Origin: Manihot esculenta
Taxonomy: Eukaryota; Streptophyta; Magnoliopsida; Malpighiales; Euphorbiaceae
NCBI RefSeq assembly: GCF_001659605.2
Contig: NC_035170.2
Coordinates: 15,080,265-15,144,264, forward strand
DNA: 64,000 bases
Reading direction: 5' to 3'
Positions within the stretch are counted from its first letter, which is position 1. Every line of letters starts with the position of its first letter. This document shows positions 11,041-24,566 of this stretch, in pieces. The translations under genes and the position numbers were made by a program. The notes under the pieces were generated by a model. It made no database searches. It had not been told where the DNA came from and saw nothing but the letters and a program-made list of their open reading frames with translations.

Positions 11041-12548
11041 CTTACTATATTTTATTATTTAAACACTTATTTTATTTTGATTTTGTTTGAACTTGTATTC
11101 TGACCATAATTTATCTTATAAGTTTTAAAGTGTTGGGCCATCTTTTGGCCTTATATTTTTTCACTTATAAGTTTGATATGCTATTTTAGTGTGTGATTCA
11201 GCCCTTGTGTGTGATTCAGCCAAGTATAAAAATAGTGTTTTAAGATTTTATTTTTTTCTCCTTACTATATAAGGATAACGAACGCTTGTAAGAAGAAACT
11301 TTTGAATCAAAATTTTTAAAATTATTCTTCATGTCTTTAGCATGTATTGCTTTGAGTGAGAGTGAAGATTTGTTTTCAACAATTGCAGATTTGCTTTCAA
11401 CAATTGTATCAAGAATCTTGGCTAACTTATCAACTATTCATTATGGCATTTGTCAGATTTTCATCTAAATCCTTCTATCATTGGTGTTTCAACTTCTCTA
11501 AGTGTGGGGTGCAATAGGAGGTGGGTTTATCAAATCTTTGGATTTTATATCTACCTATGTGTGGGTTCGAGACTTGGGTCATAGGGTTCCACGTCAGGTG
11601 GTATCAAAACCAAAGTGTGATAAATTCTGATTTATCTTAGATTTTAGAGTTTTTTTGAGTTTTCCTTTTCTTTGTTGTCGAATTTGGTGAATATTCCTTG
11701 TGTCCATGGCTGCATCTTTTTTTATTGTTGAATCATTACTTAATCTCATTTTTTAGAAGACAAATTTGAAATTTACAATAATAATAATAAAAAAAAGAAA
11801 ATTCTAAGAATTACTTGTTTGGCTCTTTGCCTTATTTATCTTGATATTGGTCGAAATTGTGATATCTTCTTTTTATTTTTTTTTTCTCTTGACCGAAAAT
11901 TATGATATGTTTTCTATTTCATCTATATTATCTTATCTTTCTCAATTGATGGCTAAAATATATGAAAATCAATTTTGAATTCGCTTGAATCCATATTTAA
12001 GGCGATTGCACCTAAATTAATTTGATATCAAATCCTTCTTTTAAGACCAGAAAATTAGGCCATAGTGCTATTTGTTGAGTGAAATTTATTTTTCTGTTTC
12101 TATTAGTGGGGTTTTGATACTTGCCTTTTTGGGTAGATTTAAATAGATCCATATTTAATTTACTTTGTAGTGAGTTAAATTCATGTTTGATCATATTCGT
12201 TTCCATTGATCTCTAAGTTTCTGTTTTTGGTTTAAGCTTGCTTTTGCTTCCTTGATATTGTTAAAGTATTGTTTGCTTGTATTATACTCTAGGTGATAAT
12301 TTTCAAGTAGCATAAAAATCTTATTCGTGTGTTACTTTTTAAATTGTTAGTGTCTTCTTTCTAGTTTTGCATGCTTCCTTCTTTCTTTAGGGTTCCTTCT
12401 TTTTTTCTTTCTTTAAACGCACCTTGTGGTTGATTGGTTGACCTTAGTTTCTGAAGTGCAGTTGAAGAATCAATAAACACTTGAGTGCTTTTATTTCTAA
12501 CACAATATTTGCTAGCTCTTTTTGTTCTTTCTGTTGATCTAAGGCAGA

Positions 12549-13900
12549 ATGAGTAAAGACAAGGATGTGGTGGATAATGATGATGAAAGTGAGCAGGATA
12601 TGACTAATGATTATAAGTTCTTCAAAAAGACAGTCGGTGGTGAGTTTGAAAGGCTCTATTGGCCTCTTGAGAGGATGACCGAAGCTATAGAGAGTTTAAA
12701 AGCTTCACAGGCTTCCACTTCTGCAAGGATGCCTCAAAGAATTCTTAACCTCGATAGATCCTAAGTCCGAGAACCTCAAGTCCAAGGTGAAGTTGATGAT
12801 ATAGGAGATAATGTCAGACAGGAAAGGAGAAGAGGTGAAGTTCAGGGCGGTATTAGAATTGGTGTTGGGAGGAATAAAAATGGAGATGCTAGACTTGGTC
12901 AAAATGATGCTGAGGCCGAGACTTACCAAACCAACATAATTGATGGTGACTTGAGCTCCATAAAGATGAAAGTTCCTGAATTTAAAGGGAATAACAATGC
13001 TGAAGAGTATATTGAACGGGGAGAAAAAGTAACTCTTAGTGTAAAAACTAAGGAAATTGTATAACCTAGCTCAAGATCATCATACGTTTGGTTAGCTAGA
13101 ATTAGGTCTCTCTATTTCTTAATGCAATTAACGGTTGAAAAGTAAAAAATTCCAAGGACGTTCATCGGCAACTTGTTAATTAGTGATTAATTATCGAACG
13201 TTTCTTAATTAATCTATGCTTAAGGAGGGATATGGTTGTGAGAAGCATCTTCCATAACCATAACTAATTTATTAAACCAAATAAAAGAATCTTAGTCTCA
13301 ATGATCAATCCCAACAGCTGAAATGGATCTTATGCTTCAACTAGAGCAGATATTTGAGTGCCATAACTATACTAAGGAGAAGAAGACTCATATAGCTACT
13401 GTTAAGTTCACGGGTTACGCTTCTTTCTGGTGGGATCAATTGAAATCCACTAGGAGAAATAAGGGCTTAAGGGCAATTCCACCATGGGAAGATTTAAAAG
13501 AGTTGATGTGCTTGAGATTCAATCCTTCACACTATTATAGGGATTTGTACAACAATTTGACAAGACTGGTGTAAGGAGAAAAGAGTGTGGAAGAATAACA
13601 CAAGGAGATAGAGATGATGATGGCTTGGGCTCATATTGAGGAGAATGAGCAAATGTTGATGTCCAGGTTTCTAGGTGGTCTCAACCACTACATTGCTGAA
13701 GAACTTGACATATACCAATACAACACCATGGAGGATATGATTGATAAAGTAATGAAAATAGTAAAGCGTCACCAAGGCAGAAATAACCTTAAAACTACCT
13801 ACAATTCTCAAACAATGGTGGTGGATTTGAAGGTTATAGAAGTGGAGAAAAGAAAGACTACAAAAGCCCAATCCAAAGGGGCAAGGATTTAGTCTCTACT
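12549..13900 (+). pseudogene. Element A gag (broken)
   Basis: A normal ATG at 12549 opens a gag-like frame (MSKDKDVVDNDDESEQD), which is stopped by TAA at about 12762 but continues in frame to about 13019. After a 300-bp foreign insert the gag core resumes at 13323: QIFECHNYTKEKK, FTGYASFWWDQL and LRFNPSHYY are typical retrotrans-gag blocks. Stops at about 13573 and 13598 follow, then EENEQMLMSRFLGGL to about 13892. A degenerate CCHC knuckle (CLGK, then HIAFQCPNKR) is at about 13985-14030. A functional Gag cannot be made. Confidence 0.8.
13020..13320 (+). mobile_element. 300-bp piece of an F-family LTR inside gag of element A
   Basis: The segment interrupts the gag frame between EEYIER and MDLMLQLEQ. 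Read in the plus direction it matches the minus strand of solo LTR F from about 27012 down to 26690, with shared blocks GTGTAAAAACYAAG, CCAAGGACGTTC, AATTAGTGATTAATT-like and GAGAAGCRTCTTCCA. It has neither TG/CA ends nor a clear target duplication, so it is a fragment, not a complete LTR insertion. Confidence 0.65.
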
Positions 13901-14229
13901 AATAAATGTCCTTCTCAAGAGAATAACAAACAACAATAAGGTAATTTTAACTTGTCTACTCCTAGTAGTGATATAAAATATTTTAAATGCTTGGGAAAAT
14001 GACATATTGCATTTCAATGTCCTAATAAGAGAGTTATGATAGCAACTGCTGATGGAGGTATAATGTCTGATTCTGATCATAGTGATGATGAGATATTGTT
14101 GATATGCCTGAATTGATTGATGCTCATTATGACTGTGATGATTCGGATGTGTTTGTTGATAATGTGTTGCTTACTGAATATGGTGAGATGCTTATTGCTA
14201 GGCGTGCTTTGAATATGCAAGTGAAGGAA

Positions 14230-15540
14230 GAAAGCCTATAATAATGGGAAAATATATTTTACACTAGGTATTTGGTTAATGGAAAAGTGTGTACTCTTAT
14301 TATTGATAAGAGTAGTTGCACAAATGTGGCTAGTGAGTATATGGTGGAGAAATTAGGCTTGTATTAAATACTCTAAGCCATATGATTGCAATGGTTGAAA
14401 AATTGTGGTGAGGTTAGGGTTACACACTAGGTGGTTATACTATTTTCTATTGGTAGGTATAAGGATGAGATTTTGTGTGATGTGATACCTATGCGGACAG
14501 GCCATGTGTTGCTGGGTTGGCCATGGCAATATGATAGAAAGGTGCAACATGATGGATTCAATAATAAATAATCTTTCACTCATGAAGAAAAAAATGTTAT
14601 ACTTGCTCTTTTATCACCTCAAAAGGTATATGCTGATCAAATAAAGATACTGGAGAGGGAGAGGGAAGCTTCGGCCTTGGCTACAAAAGAGAGAGAGAGT
14701 GAGAGTTCGAGTTCTGTGGAAAAAATAACAGAAAAAGGACGAAAAAGAATCAAAACAAATAAATGGCCCATTGGTGAGAGAAGAAACGTAAGAGGGGAGG
14801 GCAAAATAAACATTTTATGTAAGAGCGAGGGAGGTTAAGTGTGCTATTTTCTTAGGACAGCCTGTTTTGCTTATAAAGTATAAGGAGATTTTATTTGTTG
14901 ACACTGATATTAACATTTTTTCTTTGCCTTCTAGCTTTGTGTCTATGCAGGAATTCACTGATATCTTTCCAAATGAGCTACCTAGTGGATTGCCACCTTG
15001 TAAAGAGATTGAGCAACGCATAGATTTCTTGCCTAGTTCTACCATCCCAAATAGACCAGCTTATCGAAGCAATCAAATGGAAACAAAGGAGATGCGAAGG
15101 CAAGTTGACGAGCGTATGGAGAAGGGATTGGTAAGAGAGAGTTTAAGTCCATGTGTTATTCCTGTGTTGCTTGTTCAAAAGAAGGATGGAACTTGGCGAA
15201 TGTGTATTGATTGCAAAGCAGTTAACAAGATCACAGTGAAGCACAAACATACTATACCTTGGCTGGATGATATGTTGGATGAGCTTCATGGTACCAGGTA
15301 CTTTACTAAAATTGATCTTATGAGTGGATATCATCAGATTAGGATGAAACTTGGTGATGAATGAAAAACTGCATTTAACATTAATTATGGTTTGTCGAAT
15401 GCACCTAGTACGTTTATGAGGTTGATGAACCATATATTGCATGCATACTTGGGAAAATTTGTAGTTATTTATTTTGATGATATCTTGATCTATAGCAGTC
15501 TCTTGACGAGCATATTGAGCATGTTAAGTTGGTTTTGTAG
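14230..15540 (+). pseudogene. Element A protease and reverse transcriptase (broken)
   Basis: The protease-like region at about 14270-14560 has LIIDKSSCTNVAS in place of a D-S/T-G active site and ends in HVLLGWPWQYD. RT starts near 14950 (EFTDIFPNELPSGLPPCKEI) and contains KKDGTWRMCIDCKAVNKI (about 15180-15235), TKIDLMSGYHQIRMKLGDE and the catalytic YFDDILIYS (about 15469-15495). A TGA at about 15362, loss of a few codons after 15370 and a frameshift near 15500 break the frame. Confidence 0.8.
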
Positions 15541-17535
15541 GTTTTGAGGCAAGAAAGCTTGTATGCTAAACTTAAAAAATGCATATTTTGTATAGATAGA
15601 CTTTTTTTTTCTTGGTTTTATTGTGAGTGTACAGAAAATTGAGGTAGATGAAGAGAAGGTGAAGCTATAAAGAATTGGCTTATTCCTAAATCTATTTCAG
15701 ATGTGAGGAGTTTTTATGGCCTGGTAAGCTTTTACAAGAGGTTTGTGCGGGATTTCTTTACTATTGCAGTGCCACTCACAAGAATTATTAAGAAGGAAGT
15801 TGCGTTCAAGTGGGGAGAGGAGCAACAGAAAGCTTTTGACTGCTTAAAAGGGAAGTTAACATTCGCTCCTATATTATCTTTACCTAACTTTGATAAAACT
15901 TTTGAAATTGAGTGCAATACTTATAGCGTAGGTAATTGGGGCTATGTTGATGCAAGAAAAGAAACCAATAGCCTATTTCAGCGAGAAGTTGAATGGAGCA
16001 CAACTCAATTACACAACCTATGATAAGGAGTTGTATGCCTTAGTGAGAGTACTACGTGTGGCAACACTATCTCTTGCCAAAGGAGTTTATGCTACATACA
16101 GATCATGAGTCCTTAAAGCACTTGAATGGACAAGGCAAGTTGAATAAGAGGCATGGTAAGTGGGTTGAGTTTATTAAACAATTTCCATATGTAATTAAGT
16201 ATAAGCATGGGAAAGACAATATGGTTGTAGATGCTTTGTCTAGAAAGTATGTTTTAATTAATGTATTGAGTTCTAAATTACTTGATTTTGAGTATATTAA
16301 GGACTTGTACATTAATGATGCTGATTTCGATAATGTGTTTGTGGCTTGTGAACATGGAGCTTTTAACTCTTTTTATAGGCATGATGGTTACTTGTTTAAG
16401 GGTAATAAATTATATGCCTAGATGCTCTATGCGTGATTTGCTTGTGCTTGAATTTCATTGTAGGGGTTCAATAGGTATTTTGAAGTATATAAGACTTATA
16501 AAACTTTATTTGAACATTTTTATTGGCCTTCTATGCACAAAGATATTGAGAAAGTATGTGCTTCTTATATTGCATGTAGATAGACAAAGTCTAAGTATAT
16601 GCCTCATGGTCTTTATATGCCTTTACCTATTCCTAGTTCACCTTAGATGGATATTTCTATGGACGTTGTGCTTGGCTTACCTAGGACTAGATGTGGTAGA
16701 GATAGCATATTTGTTGTTATCGACAGGTTTAGCAACATGACTCACTTCATTCCTTGCTATAAAACTGATGATGCCATCAATGTAGCTGACTTATTCTTCA
16801 AGGAAGTGGTTCAACTTCATGGAGTGCCAAGGACAATTGTGTCAGATAGAGATGTAAAGTTCCTTTCTCACTTTTGGAAAGTATTGTGGGGTAAGTTGAG
16901 TACTAAACTCTTATATTCTACTACTTGTCATACACAGACAAATGGTTAGACAGAAGTGGTGATTAGAACTTTTGGTACCTTGCTCAGAGCTATAGTGGGT
17001 AAGAATTTGAAAACTTGAGAAGATTACTTACCTTTCATTAATTTTTCATCTAACTGTATTATACATTCTTTCATAAGGTTTTTCCATTTGAGCTTGTTTA
17101 TAATTTTAACCCACTGATTATACTTGGTCTTATTTCTTTATCTTTACATGAGCTTGCTAGTTTAGATGGTGCTAAAAAGGCAGATCTAGTGAAGTCCTTG
17201 CATGAGAAAGCTTGGTCTAACATAGAGAAGAGAAACAAGGTGTATGCTGACAGGGCAAACAAGGGACGGAAGAAAGTGGTGTTTGTTCCCTGTGACTGAG
17301 TTTAGGTGCACTTCCGAAAGGAACAGTTTCCAAATCAAAGAAAGAATAAGCTGGATGCTCATGGTGATGATGCATTTCAAATCTTGGAGTGAATCAATGA
17401 CAATTCCTATAAAATAGACTTGCCAGATGAGTATGAGATTAGTGTTACCTTTAATGTGTTTGACTTGTCTTATTTTGACCATGTTGAATATTTGAGGATA
17501 AATCTTTTCAAGGAAGGAGGGAATGATACGAACTA
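15541..17535 (+). pseudogene. Element A RNase H and integrase (broken), reading into the LTR
   Basis: RNase H is at about 15700-16250. The first catalytic Asp block is [11 protein letters not shown], where family members have ECDASG, so the Asp is lost. TDHESLKHL and DALSRK are kept. Integrase is at about 16430-17200 with [29 protein letters not shown] and HTQTNG followed by a stop instead of the Q-T-E. The C-terminal CRM-type phrase (TFNVFDLSYFDHVEYLR then FKEGGN) ends in a stop at about 17533-17535, inside the 3' LTR that begins at 17524. Polypurine AAGGAAGGAGGGAA precedes the LTR. Confidence 0.8.
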
Positions 17536-17819
17536 GTAAGCACAATCACATGGGAATTAAGGGAGCAAGAATCCTTTGGTGCTTCTTAGTGGACTGGTGA
17601 CAAAGAGCAAAGCTAAGAAGTTTGAAGCAACTATGAATTTACACATTCAAGAACAAGGAGCACAAGAATTAACTGAACTTGCTATTGGCAAATGTCTTAT
17701 GGAGCTTGAAGGCACACCTAAACTACTCACCTTGCTTGAGGTGTGTAATGGAGATGGAGCTGTCTAATTTATTCAATCTTGTTATGATGAGATTACTGTG
17801 TTTTATTATTTAAATACTT

Positions 17820-19939
17820 TGTAATGACCCGGAAATCGGACAGCTACCGGCGCTAGGATTCAGATCGACTTAAAGTCGCCGGAACCCGTAGCAAGCCTAA
17901 CATATATCATGTACATCTGATAAAATCCCATACATGATCATACATTTCATAAAAACTTTAAACTTTTCATATACCAAACTTGACATGTGCATGCACTAAA
18001 ACTGTATACATAAAACCCCTTACTGGAGCCCTCATCAAATGCTCCAGTTGGGTCAACATTTCATATGTCAAGCCTAGTTCAACACTTATAACATCATTAA
18101 AACATTTCATTAAGATCATGTACCAAAAAGGATTAACCATACATTAGGGCTAAGCACAATACTAAACCATGAAAAATATCTCTACATTACATTACATTAT
18201 ACCATTTTGCATTACATGTCCACTACTAATCTATTACACTTAACACAACCTTCAACCTTGACGACTTCTCGGTCTATTCTGAACCTGCAAACCTGGGGGT
18301 TAGGGGAAAGGGGTGAGTTACAAAAGCCCAGTGAGCAGAACAGTAAAAACAATTTAATAAATGTATACTTTTATGGAATGCATCACAACACAAACAATTC
18401 ACATCACAGATGGACTGACCCAAAAATCCCTCTACTCTGTGCCCAGCCCTCGATGGAGCTCCTCAGGACTTTTATTACATAACATAAGATCTGTGCCCGG
18501 CCCTCGGTGGAGCTCCTCAGGACTTCTATTACATAACATAATATCTAGAGGGCTAATGGGTCGTCCTGTTGTCCATCCACATCCACAATAAATAATGCAA
18601 TGCGTCATATTCGTGGGGTCTAATGCAACCAACCTATTACATATACATGATGCATGCTTAAAACATTTGATTCCTTGAAATGGAAGATTAGTTTAGTTCT
18701 ACTCACCTCTGGCTGACTCTGAACAAACTCTGAAGCAGCTATCTCACTGCTGATCACCTCGGTTCCTCAGGTCCGATCCTACACAGGTGGACTCAAATGA
18801 GGGACCAAACATACTCTAACATGACTCTAAACAACTCCCCAAAAACCCCCTAAAATATCATAAGACATGCATGCAAAATAGGCAAAGTAAGGCTGGGCAG
18901 GGGACTTTCGGCGGCAGGTTCGGCTGCCGAAGGTCCCCACAGAGCCGAAAGTCAAGCACTTTCGGGGGCAGGGTTCGGCGGCCGAAGGTCCTTCCAGAGC
19001 CAAAAGTCACCCACTTTCGGCTCTGGTTCGGCGGCCAAAACTCCCCTCCAGAGCCGAAGGTCCAAACTTTCGGGAGCGAGTTTAGGCGGCCAAAACTGCC
19101 TCCCCTGGCAGGTTCGGCCGCCGAACCTGAATCCTCCTGGGTGGCAGAACCCGATTTTGCCATCCCACATTCAGCCATCCCAACTTCCCAACATGCATTC
19201 AACTATTCTATAACATGTATAAACACTTGTTCAAGCATATAGGGGCATAAAACTAGCCTATACCCCAACAGACATCACATTAAGCATCACATTTATCATT
19301 AAACTAACATAAACCCTAACATTTTACAACTAGCCTAAACATGGATCAAAACCCCTTAACCTTTCATAAAACTTACTTAAAAACATAAGAGAAGATGAGG
19401 ATCTACACTTACCTCTTGAAGATCGAGAGAAGATGCGATCCCAAACTTGGAGATATGGAGGAACGAGCTCCGGGGGTCTCCAAGCTTCAAAACTTTGATC
19501 TTAGCTTAAAATCTTCAAAACAAAGGTAAAAACTCATCAAAACTTGAAGGGATTGAAGGAAAACACAAATTCAACCATGGGAGGGCAAAATCTCACCTAT
19601 GCCCGAAAATAGAGAGAGAAAACTTGCCCATTTTCGGACAAGGGGCCTTTTATAGGTGGCTGGCCAGACCACCTTCGGGAGCCAAAGGTGCTTCCGCAAA
19701 ACCTCATATTCGGCGGCCGAACTTGAGGTTCGGCGGTCGAACCTGAGTTTTTCCTCCATGGCTTTTTTTTCAAAACTCAATTTTTTTCTTGATCAAAACC
19801 ATAAAAACATATAAAAACATTTTAGAAAACCTTTATTTTACCCTTCTAGAAGGCTCCGACATCCGAGAAATTCTAGATTCCAACGGAGATTCCGCCGGAA
19901 GGTAGGAATTTCGATGCCAGGGTCTAGCCGAGTATTACA
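17820..19939 (-). repeat. 3' LTR of element D
   Basis: On the minus strand it starts TGTAATACTCGGCTAGACCC and ends GGGTCATTACA, 2120 bp. It contains both dyad arrays (minus order: 19690-19750, then 18905-19130), a TATA-like CCTATAAAAGG at about 19646-19656 and a two-unit minisatellite at about 18435-18530. Confidence 0.92.
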
Positions 19940-22900
19940 TTCTTCCTCCCTTAAGAACATTCGTCCCCGAATGTTCAACAAACAAGCACATGCATAGCAT
20001 AAACATAAACACACATATCAACAAGGAAGCACATAACAACCAAAACACTAACCTTAAAAGAGATATGGGTATTGCCGGAGCATAGACTCCCGTGTCTCCC
20101 AGGTACATTCTTCTATGTTGTGGTGATTCCTAAGGACTTTCACCATCGGGATTTCCTTGTTAATCAGCTTTCTGATCTGCGTGTCTAGGATCTGCACTGA
20201 CTGCTCAACATAGGTGAGATCTTCTAGGATCTCCACATCAGGGTCATTAAGAACCTTGCTCGGATCTGACACGAACTTTCATAACATGAAAACATGGAAA
20301 ACCGGATGGATTCTCTCCATTGAAGCAGGTAAGTTCAACTTGTACGATACATTCCCAATCTTCTGCAAGATTTCAAAGGGTCTGATGTACCGTGGAGCTA
20401 ACTTACCTTTCTTCCCAAAACGAATCACCCATTTCATAGGAGACACCTTGAGCAACACCATATCTCCCTCCTAGAACTCTACATGCTTCCTGCAGACATC
20501 TGCATAACTCTTTTGCCGACTCACAGCAGTTTTGATCCTTTCTCTGATAATGGGCACTACCCTGCTGGTGATCTCTACTAGCTCAGGCCCTGCTAAGGCC
20601 ATTTCTCCCACTTCTTCCCAGCAAACAGGTGACCTGCACTTCCTCCTATAAAGAGCTTCATAAGGAGCCATCCCTATGCTAGCATGATAGCTGTTATTGT
20701 AGGCAAACTCCACCAAGGGTAGATGCTGCCTCCAAGAACCGCCAAAATCTAGCACACACATTCTGAGCATATCTTCTATAGTCTGGATGGTCCTCTCTGA
20801 CTGTCCATCAGTCTGAGGATGGAAAGCAATGCTAAAGTCTAGCCTGGTGCCCATAGCATTCTGCAGACTTCGCCAAAACCTGGAGGTGAACTGAGGTCCC
20901 CTATCTGACACTATTGAAACAGGAGCCCCATGCAACCTGACAACCTCATTAACATACATATGCGCCAAATTGTCCACAGAATAGCCACTCTTGACAGGGA
21001 TAAAGTGAGCAGATTTGGTCAGTCTATCCACAATCACCCATATGGAGTCTAGTCTATTGGATATTGCCGGTAACCCCACCACGAAATCCATAGCTATATT
21101 CTTCTATTTCCACTCTGAAATCGGCAGTGGGTTAAACATTCCAGCCGGCTTCTGATGTTCCAGCTTCACCCTCTGACATACTTCGCAGGTGGACACGAAC
21201 TGTGCCACTTCTCTTTTCACAACTGGCCACCAATAGACTTTTTTTAGATCTTGGTACATTTTGGTGGCCCTAGGGTGACCACTGTACTTGGTATTATGAG
21301 CTTCCCTCATAATGTCCCCCTTCAAACTCACGTCATCTGATACACATAACCTGTTCCCATAGCGGAGGATCCCTTTGTTGTTAAAACGAAACTCCTCATT
21401 CTTGCCTGACTGAACAGTCCTGGCAATTTTCACTAACTCTGGATCCTCATGCTGTTTCTGAGCCACCTGCTCCAGAAACACGGGTGTCACTCTCATCTGG
21501 GCTATTAAAGCACCTATACCAGACAACTCCAACTGCAGCCCTTCATCAATGAACTTACAGAATTCCCTCACCACCGGTCTTCTCTCTGCTGTAACATGAG
21601 ATAGACTGCCAAGTGATTTCCGGCTTAGGGCATCTGCCACAATATTTGCCTTACCTGGATGGTACTGAATCTTGCAATCATAGTCACTAAGCAGTTCTAC
21701 CCATCTTTTCTGCCTCAAATTCAACTCTCTCTGACTCAAGATATACTGCAAGCTCTTATAATCTGTAAAGATCTCATATTTAATCCCATAAAGGTAATGC
21801 CTCCACATCTTGAGTGCAAAGATCACAGCTGCCATCTCTAGGTCATGTGTAGGATAATTCAACTCATGCTTCTTCAGCTGCCTAGAAGCATAAGCAATTA
21901 CCCTCTCATTTTGCATCAACACACAACCTAGTCCCACACGGAACGCATCACAAAATACTGTGAAGTCTTCATTACTGGTAGGCAGAGCTAACACCGGTGC
22001 TGACGTTAACCTTTTCTTAAGCTCTTCAAAGCTTTCCTCGCACTGATCAGACCACACAAACCTCTGATTCTTCTTGGTCAATCTGGTCATAGGAGCGGCA
22101 ATTTTGGAGAAGTCCTGAACGAACCTCCTGTAGTAACCTGCCAAACCTAAAAAGCTCTTAATCTCTGTTACTATAGTGGGTCTAGGCCAGTTAGCTACGG
22201 CTTCTACCTTCTTGGGATCCACTTCAATTCCTTTTTCTGACACAACATGTCCCAAGAAATAAATGCTCCTTAACCAGAATTCACACTTGGAGAATTTGGC
22301 ATACAAGCCATGTTCCCTCAGGGTCTACAAAACTATCCTCAAATGATGGGCATGCTCCTCTGCGTTTCTGGAATACACTAAGATATCGTCAATGAAAACG
22401 ATAACAAAGTGATCCAGATACTGGCTAAAAACTTTGTTCATGAGGTCCATGAATGCTGCAGGGGCATTGGTTAGCCCAAACGGCATCACTAGGAACTCAT
22501 AATGCCTATATCTGGTCCTGAACGTCGTCTTCGGCACATCTTCCTCTCTGATTCTTAGCTGGTGGTACCCATATCTCATATCTATCTTGAAAAAACAACC
22601 TGCTCCTGCTAGCTGGTCAAATAGATCATCGATCCTGGGTAGAGGATACTTGTTCTTGGTAGTGACTTTGTTCAACTGCCTGTAGTCGATACAAAGTCTT
22701 AGGGATCCATCCTTCTTCCTTACAAACAGCACTGGAGCACCCCAAGGTGAGGTACTCGGTCGGATGAAACCCTTATCTACCAACTCTTGCAATTGATCTT
22801 TCAACTCTTTCAACTCTGCAGGTGCTATCCTGTAGGGAGGGATAGAGATCGGTCTGGTTCCGAGCATCAATTCTATTTCAAACTCTATCTCCTAGTAGGT

Positions 22901-24566
22901 GGTAGTCTTGGAAGCTCGTCTGGGAAGACATCTGGAAACTCCCTGACTACGGGCACTGAGGCGGGCTCCCTGACCTAACTATCAAGCTCTCTCACATGAG
23001 CTAGAAACCCCTGACAACCTCTCCTGAGCAACCTACGAGCCTGTAGGGCTGATATCAGACCTCTAGGCATACCCCTCCTGTCTCCCCTGAAGACAGCCTC
23101 TGGCCCATCCTGTACTCTGAACCTGACTATCTTGTCTCTGCAGTCCAAGGTAGCACCATAAGCAGATAGCCAATCCATCCTTAGAATGACATCAAAATCA
23201 GTCAAATCTAGAACCACAAGGTCGGTTGGAAGGCATCTACCCTCAATAAACATTGGGCTATATCGACAGACTGACTTTGCTACTGATGGATCACACTTGG
23301 GTCCACTGACCTAGAAGGGACACTCTAACCCAGAGACTATCAAACCCAACCTCTCTACGGCTCTCGGAGCAACAAAAGAATGAGATGCACCAGGGTCCAT
23401 TAAAGCATACACATCAGAACATCCAATGATGAGATTACCTGACACCACTGTGTTTGACTTGTTTGCCTCCTGCTGTGTCATAGTGAAGATCCGAGCTGGA
23501 GCTGATGGACCTTCACCCTGGGAACCTGCTGAAGAAGAGGTTGTCCCTCTCCCTCTGCCTCTACCACTGCCCTGAGTCATGGCTGGAGCTACTGGCTGAG
23601 CCATACTACCTGAAGCTGTCTGCTGGGACGGTGCCATAAAGGCTACTCTAGGACACTCCTGAGCTATGTGTCCCTCCTGCTCACATTTGTAATATGCTGA
23701 TGTCCCTAATCGATAGACTCCCTTGTGCGGCTTACCACACCTCAAGCATTCTGAACCATCTGAACCTGAGCTCGAGCCACCACCTAATCCCAGACCTAAC
23801 TTCAAACGGTTCTAGAACTTATGCTTCTTTGGCTTTTTAGAGCCTCTGTCCCATTTTTTGCTACTTGAAGCTGCTGTACTCAAAGAAGAGAGGTCGAACT
23901 TCCCTGAACTTGGGGTCTTGGAACCCGAGGGCTGTGCCACTTGCTGTTTCACTGTCCCCTGTATAATGGCACTAGCCTCCATTTTTCGTGCTGCATCCAC
24001 TATGGTGTGGAAGCTCTCTCTTTCTGCTGCTAGGATCAGGGAGGAATACCTAGGATGGAGCCTCATGGTATACCTCCTAGCTTTCTTCTGATCTGTGTCA
24101 TATGCCTGACCCACATACTGCAACAACTCTAGAAATTTATCTGTGTACTCATCGACACTCATATCCTCTGTCTGCCTCAGCTGCTCAAACTCAACAACTT
24201 TCAGCTCTCTGGAACTGTCGGGAAAAGCCCATCCTGCAAACTCATTATCAAACTGCTCCCAGGATAAGCTCTCCAACCTAGGGTCCACATAGTTTTTAAA
24301 CCATTCACGTGCCTTCTTGCATTTCAATGTGAACCCCGCCATCTGAATGGCTCTACTGTCACTGGCTCCTAGCTCATCCGTTATCATCTTTACCGTCTTG
24401 AGATACTATAACGGATCATCACCTGTCTTGAACTTGGAAGCATCCAGCTTCAGGTAATCTGTCATCTTTACCTTGCTCTCCACAGATGAGCTAGGTTTGG
24501 GTGTTTGGATGTAAGGGACCATAGGTTCTGCTAGTGGTGGAGGAGGTGCAGCATTCCCTGGGTTAG
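19940..24566 (-). pseudogene. Element D gag (3' part) and pol, minus strand, broken
   Basis: Order from the gene 5' side: gag core 24387-23812 ([15 protein letters not shown]); knuckle at about 23640-23700, where the first Cys is Tyr (YYKCEQEGHIAQEC); protease ALMDPGASHSF at about 23390-23420; RT 22870-22325 with [12 protein letters not shown] and FIDDILVYS; RNase H 22306-21104 with TDYKSLQY; integrase 21091-20471 with [22 protein letters not shown] and the Q-S-E-R block; chromodomain-like tail 20272-20054 (VKVLRNHHNIEECTWE). At least eight stops or frame breaks (near 24390, 23808, 23256, 22872, 22308, 21093, 20463 and 20274) exclude a functional polyprotein. Confidence 0.9.
19941..19975 (-). 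other. Polypurine tract and upstream stem-loop of element D
   Basis: TTCTTCCTCCCTTAAG (minus strand CTTAAGGGAGGAAGAA) abuts the 3' LTR and primes plus-strand DNA synthesis. Directly upstream on the minus strand is GAACATTCG-GGGA-CGAATGTTC, a perfect 9-bp stem with a 4-base loop, also present in E and nearly so in G. Confidence 0.75.

Larger units (their letters stand above)
8663..11596 (+). repeat. 5' LTR of element A (split by solo LTR B)
   Basis: Without B and one target copy it is about 850 bp. It matches 17524-17819 plus 51388-51838 in order. Its end is identical in kind to the truncated LTR at 1-175. A CTTACTATATAAGG TATA-like site is at about 11262-11275. Confidence 0.85.
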
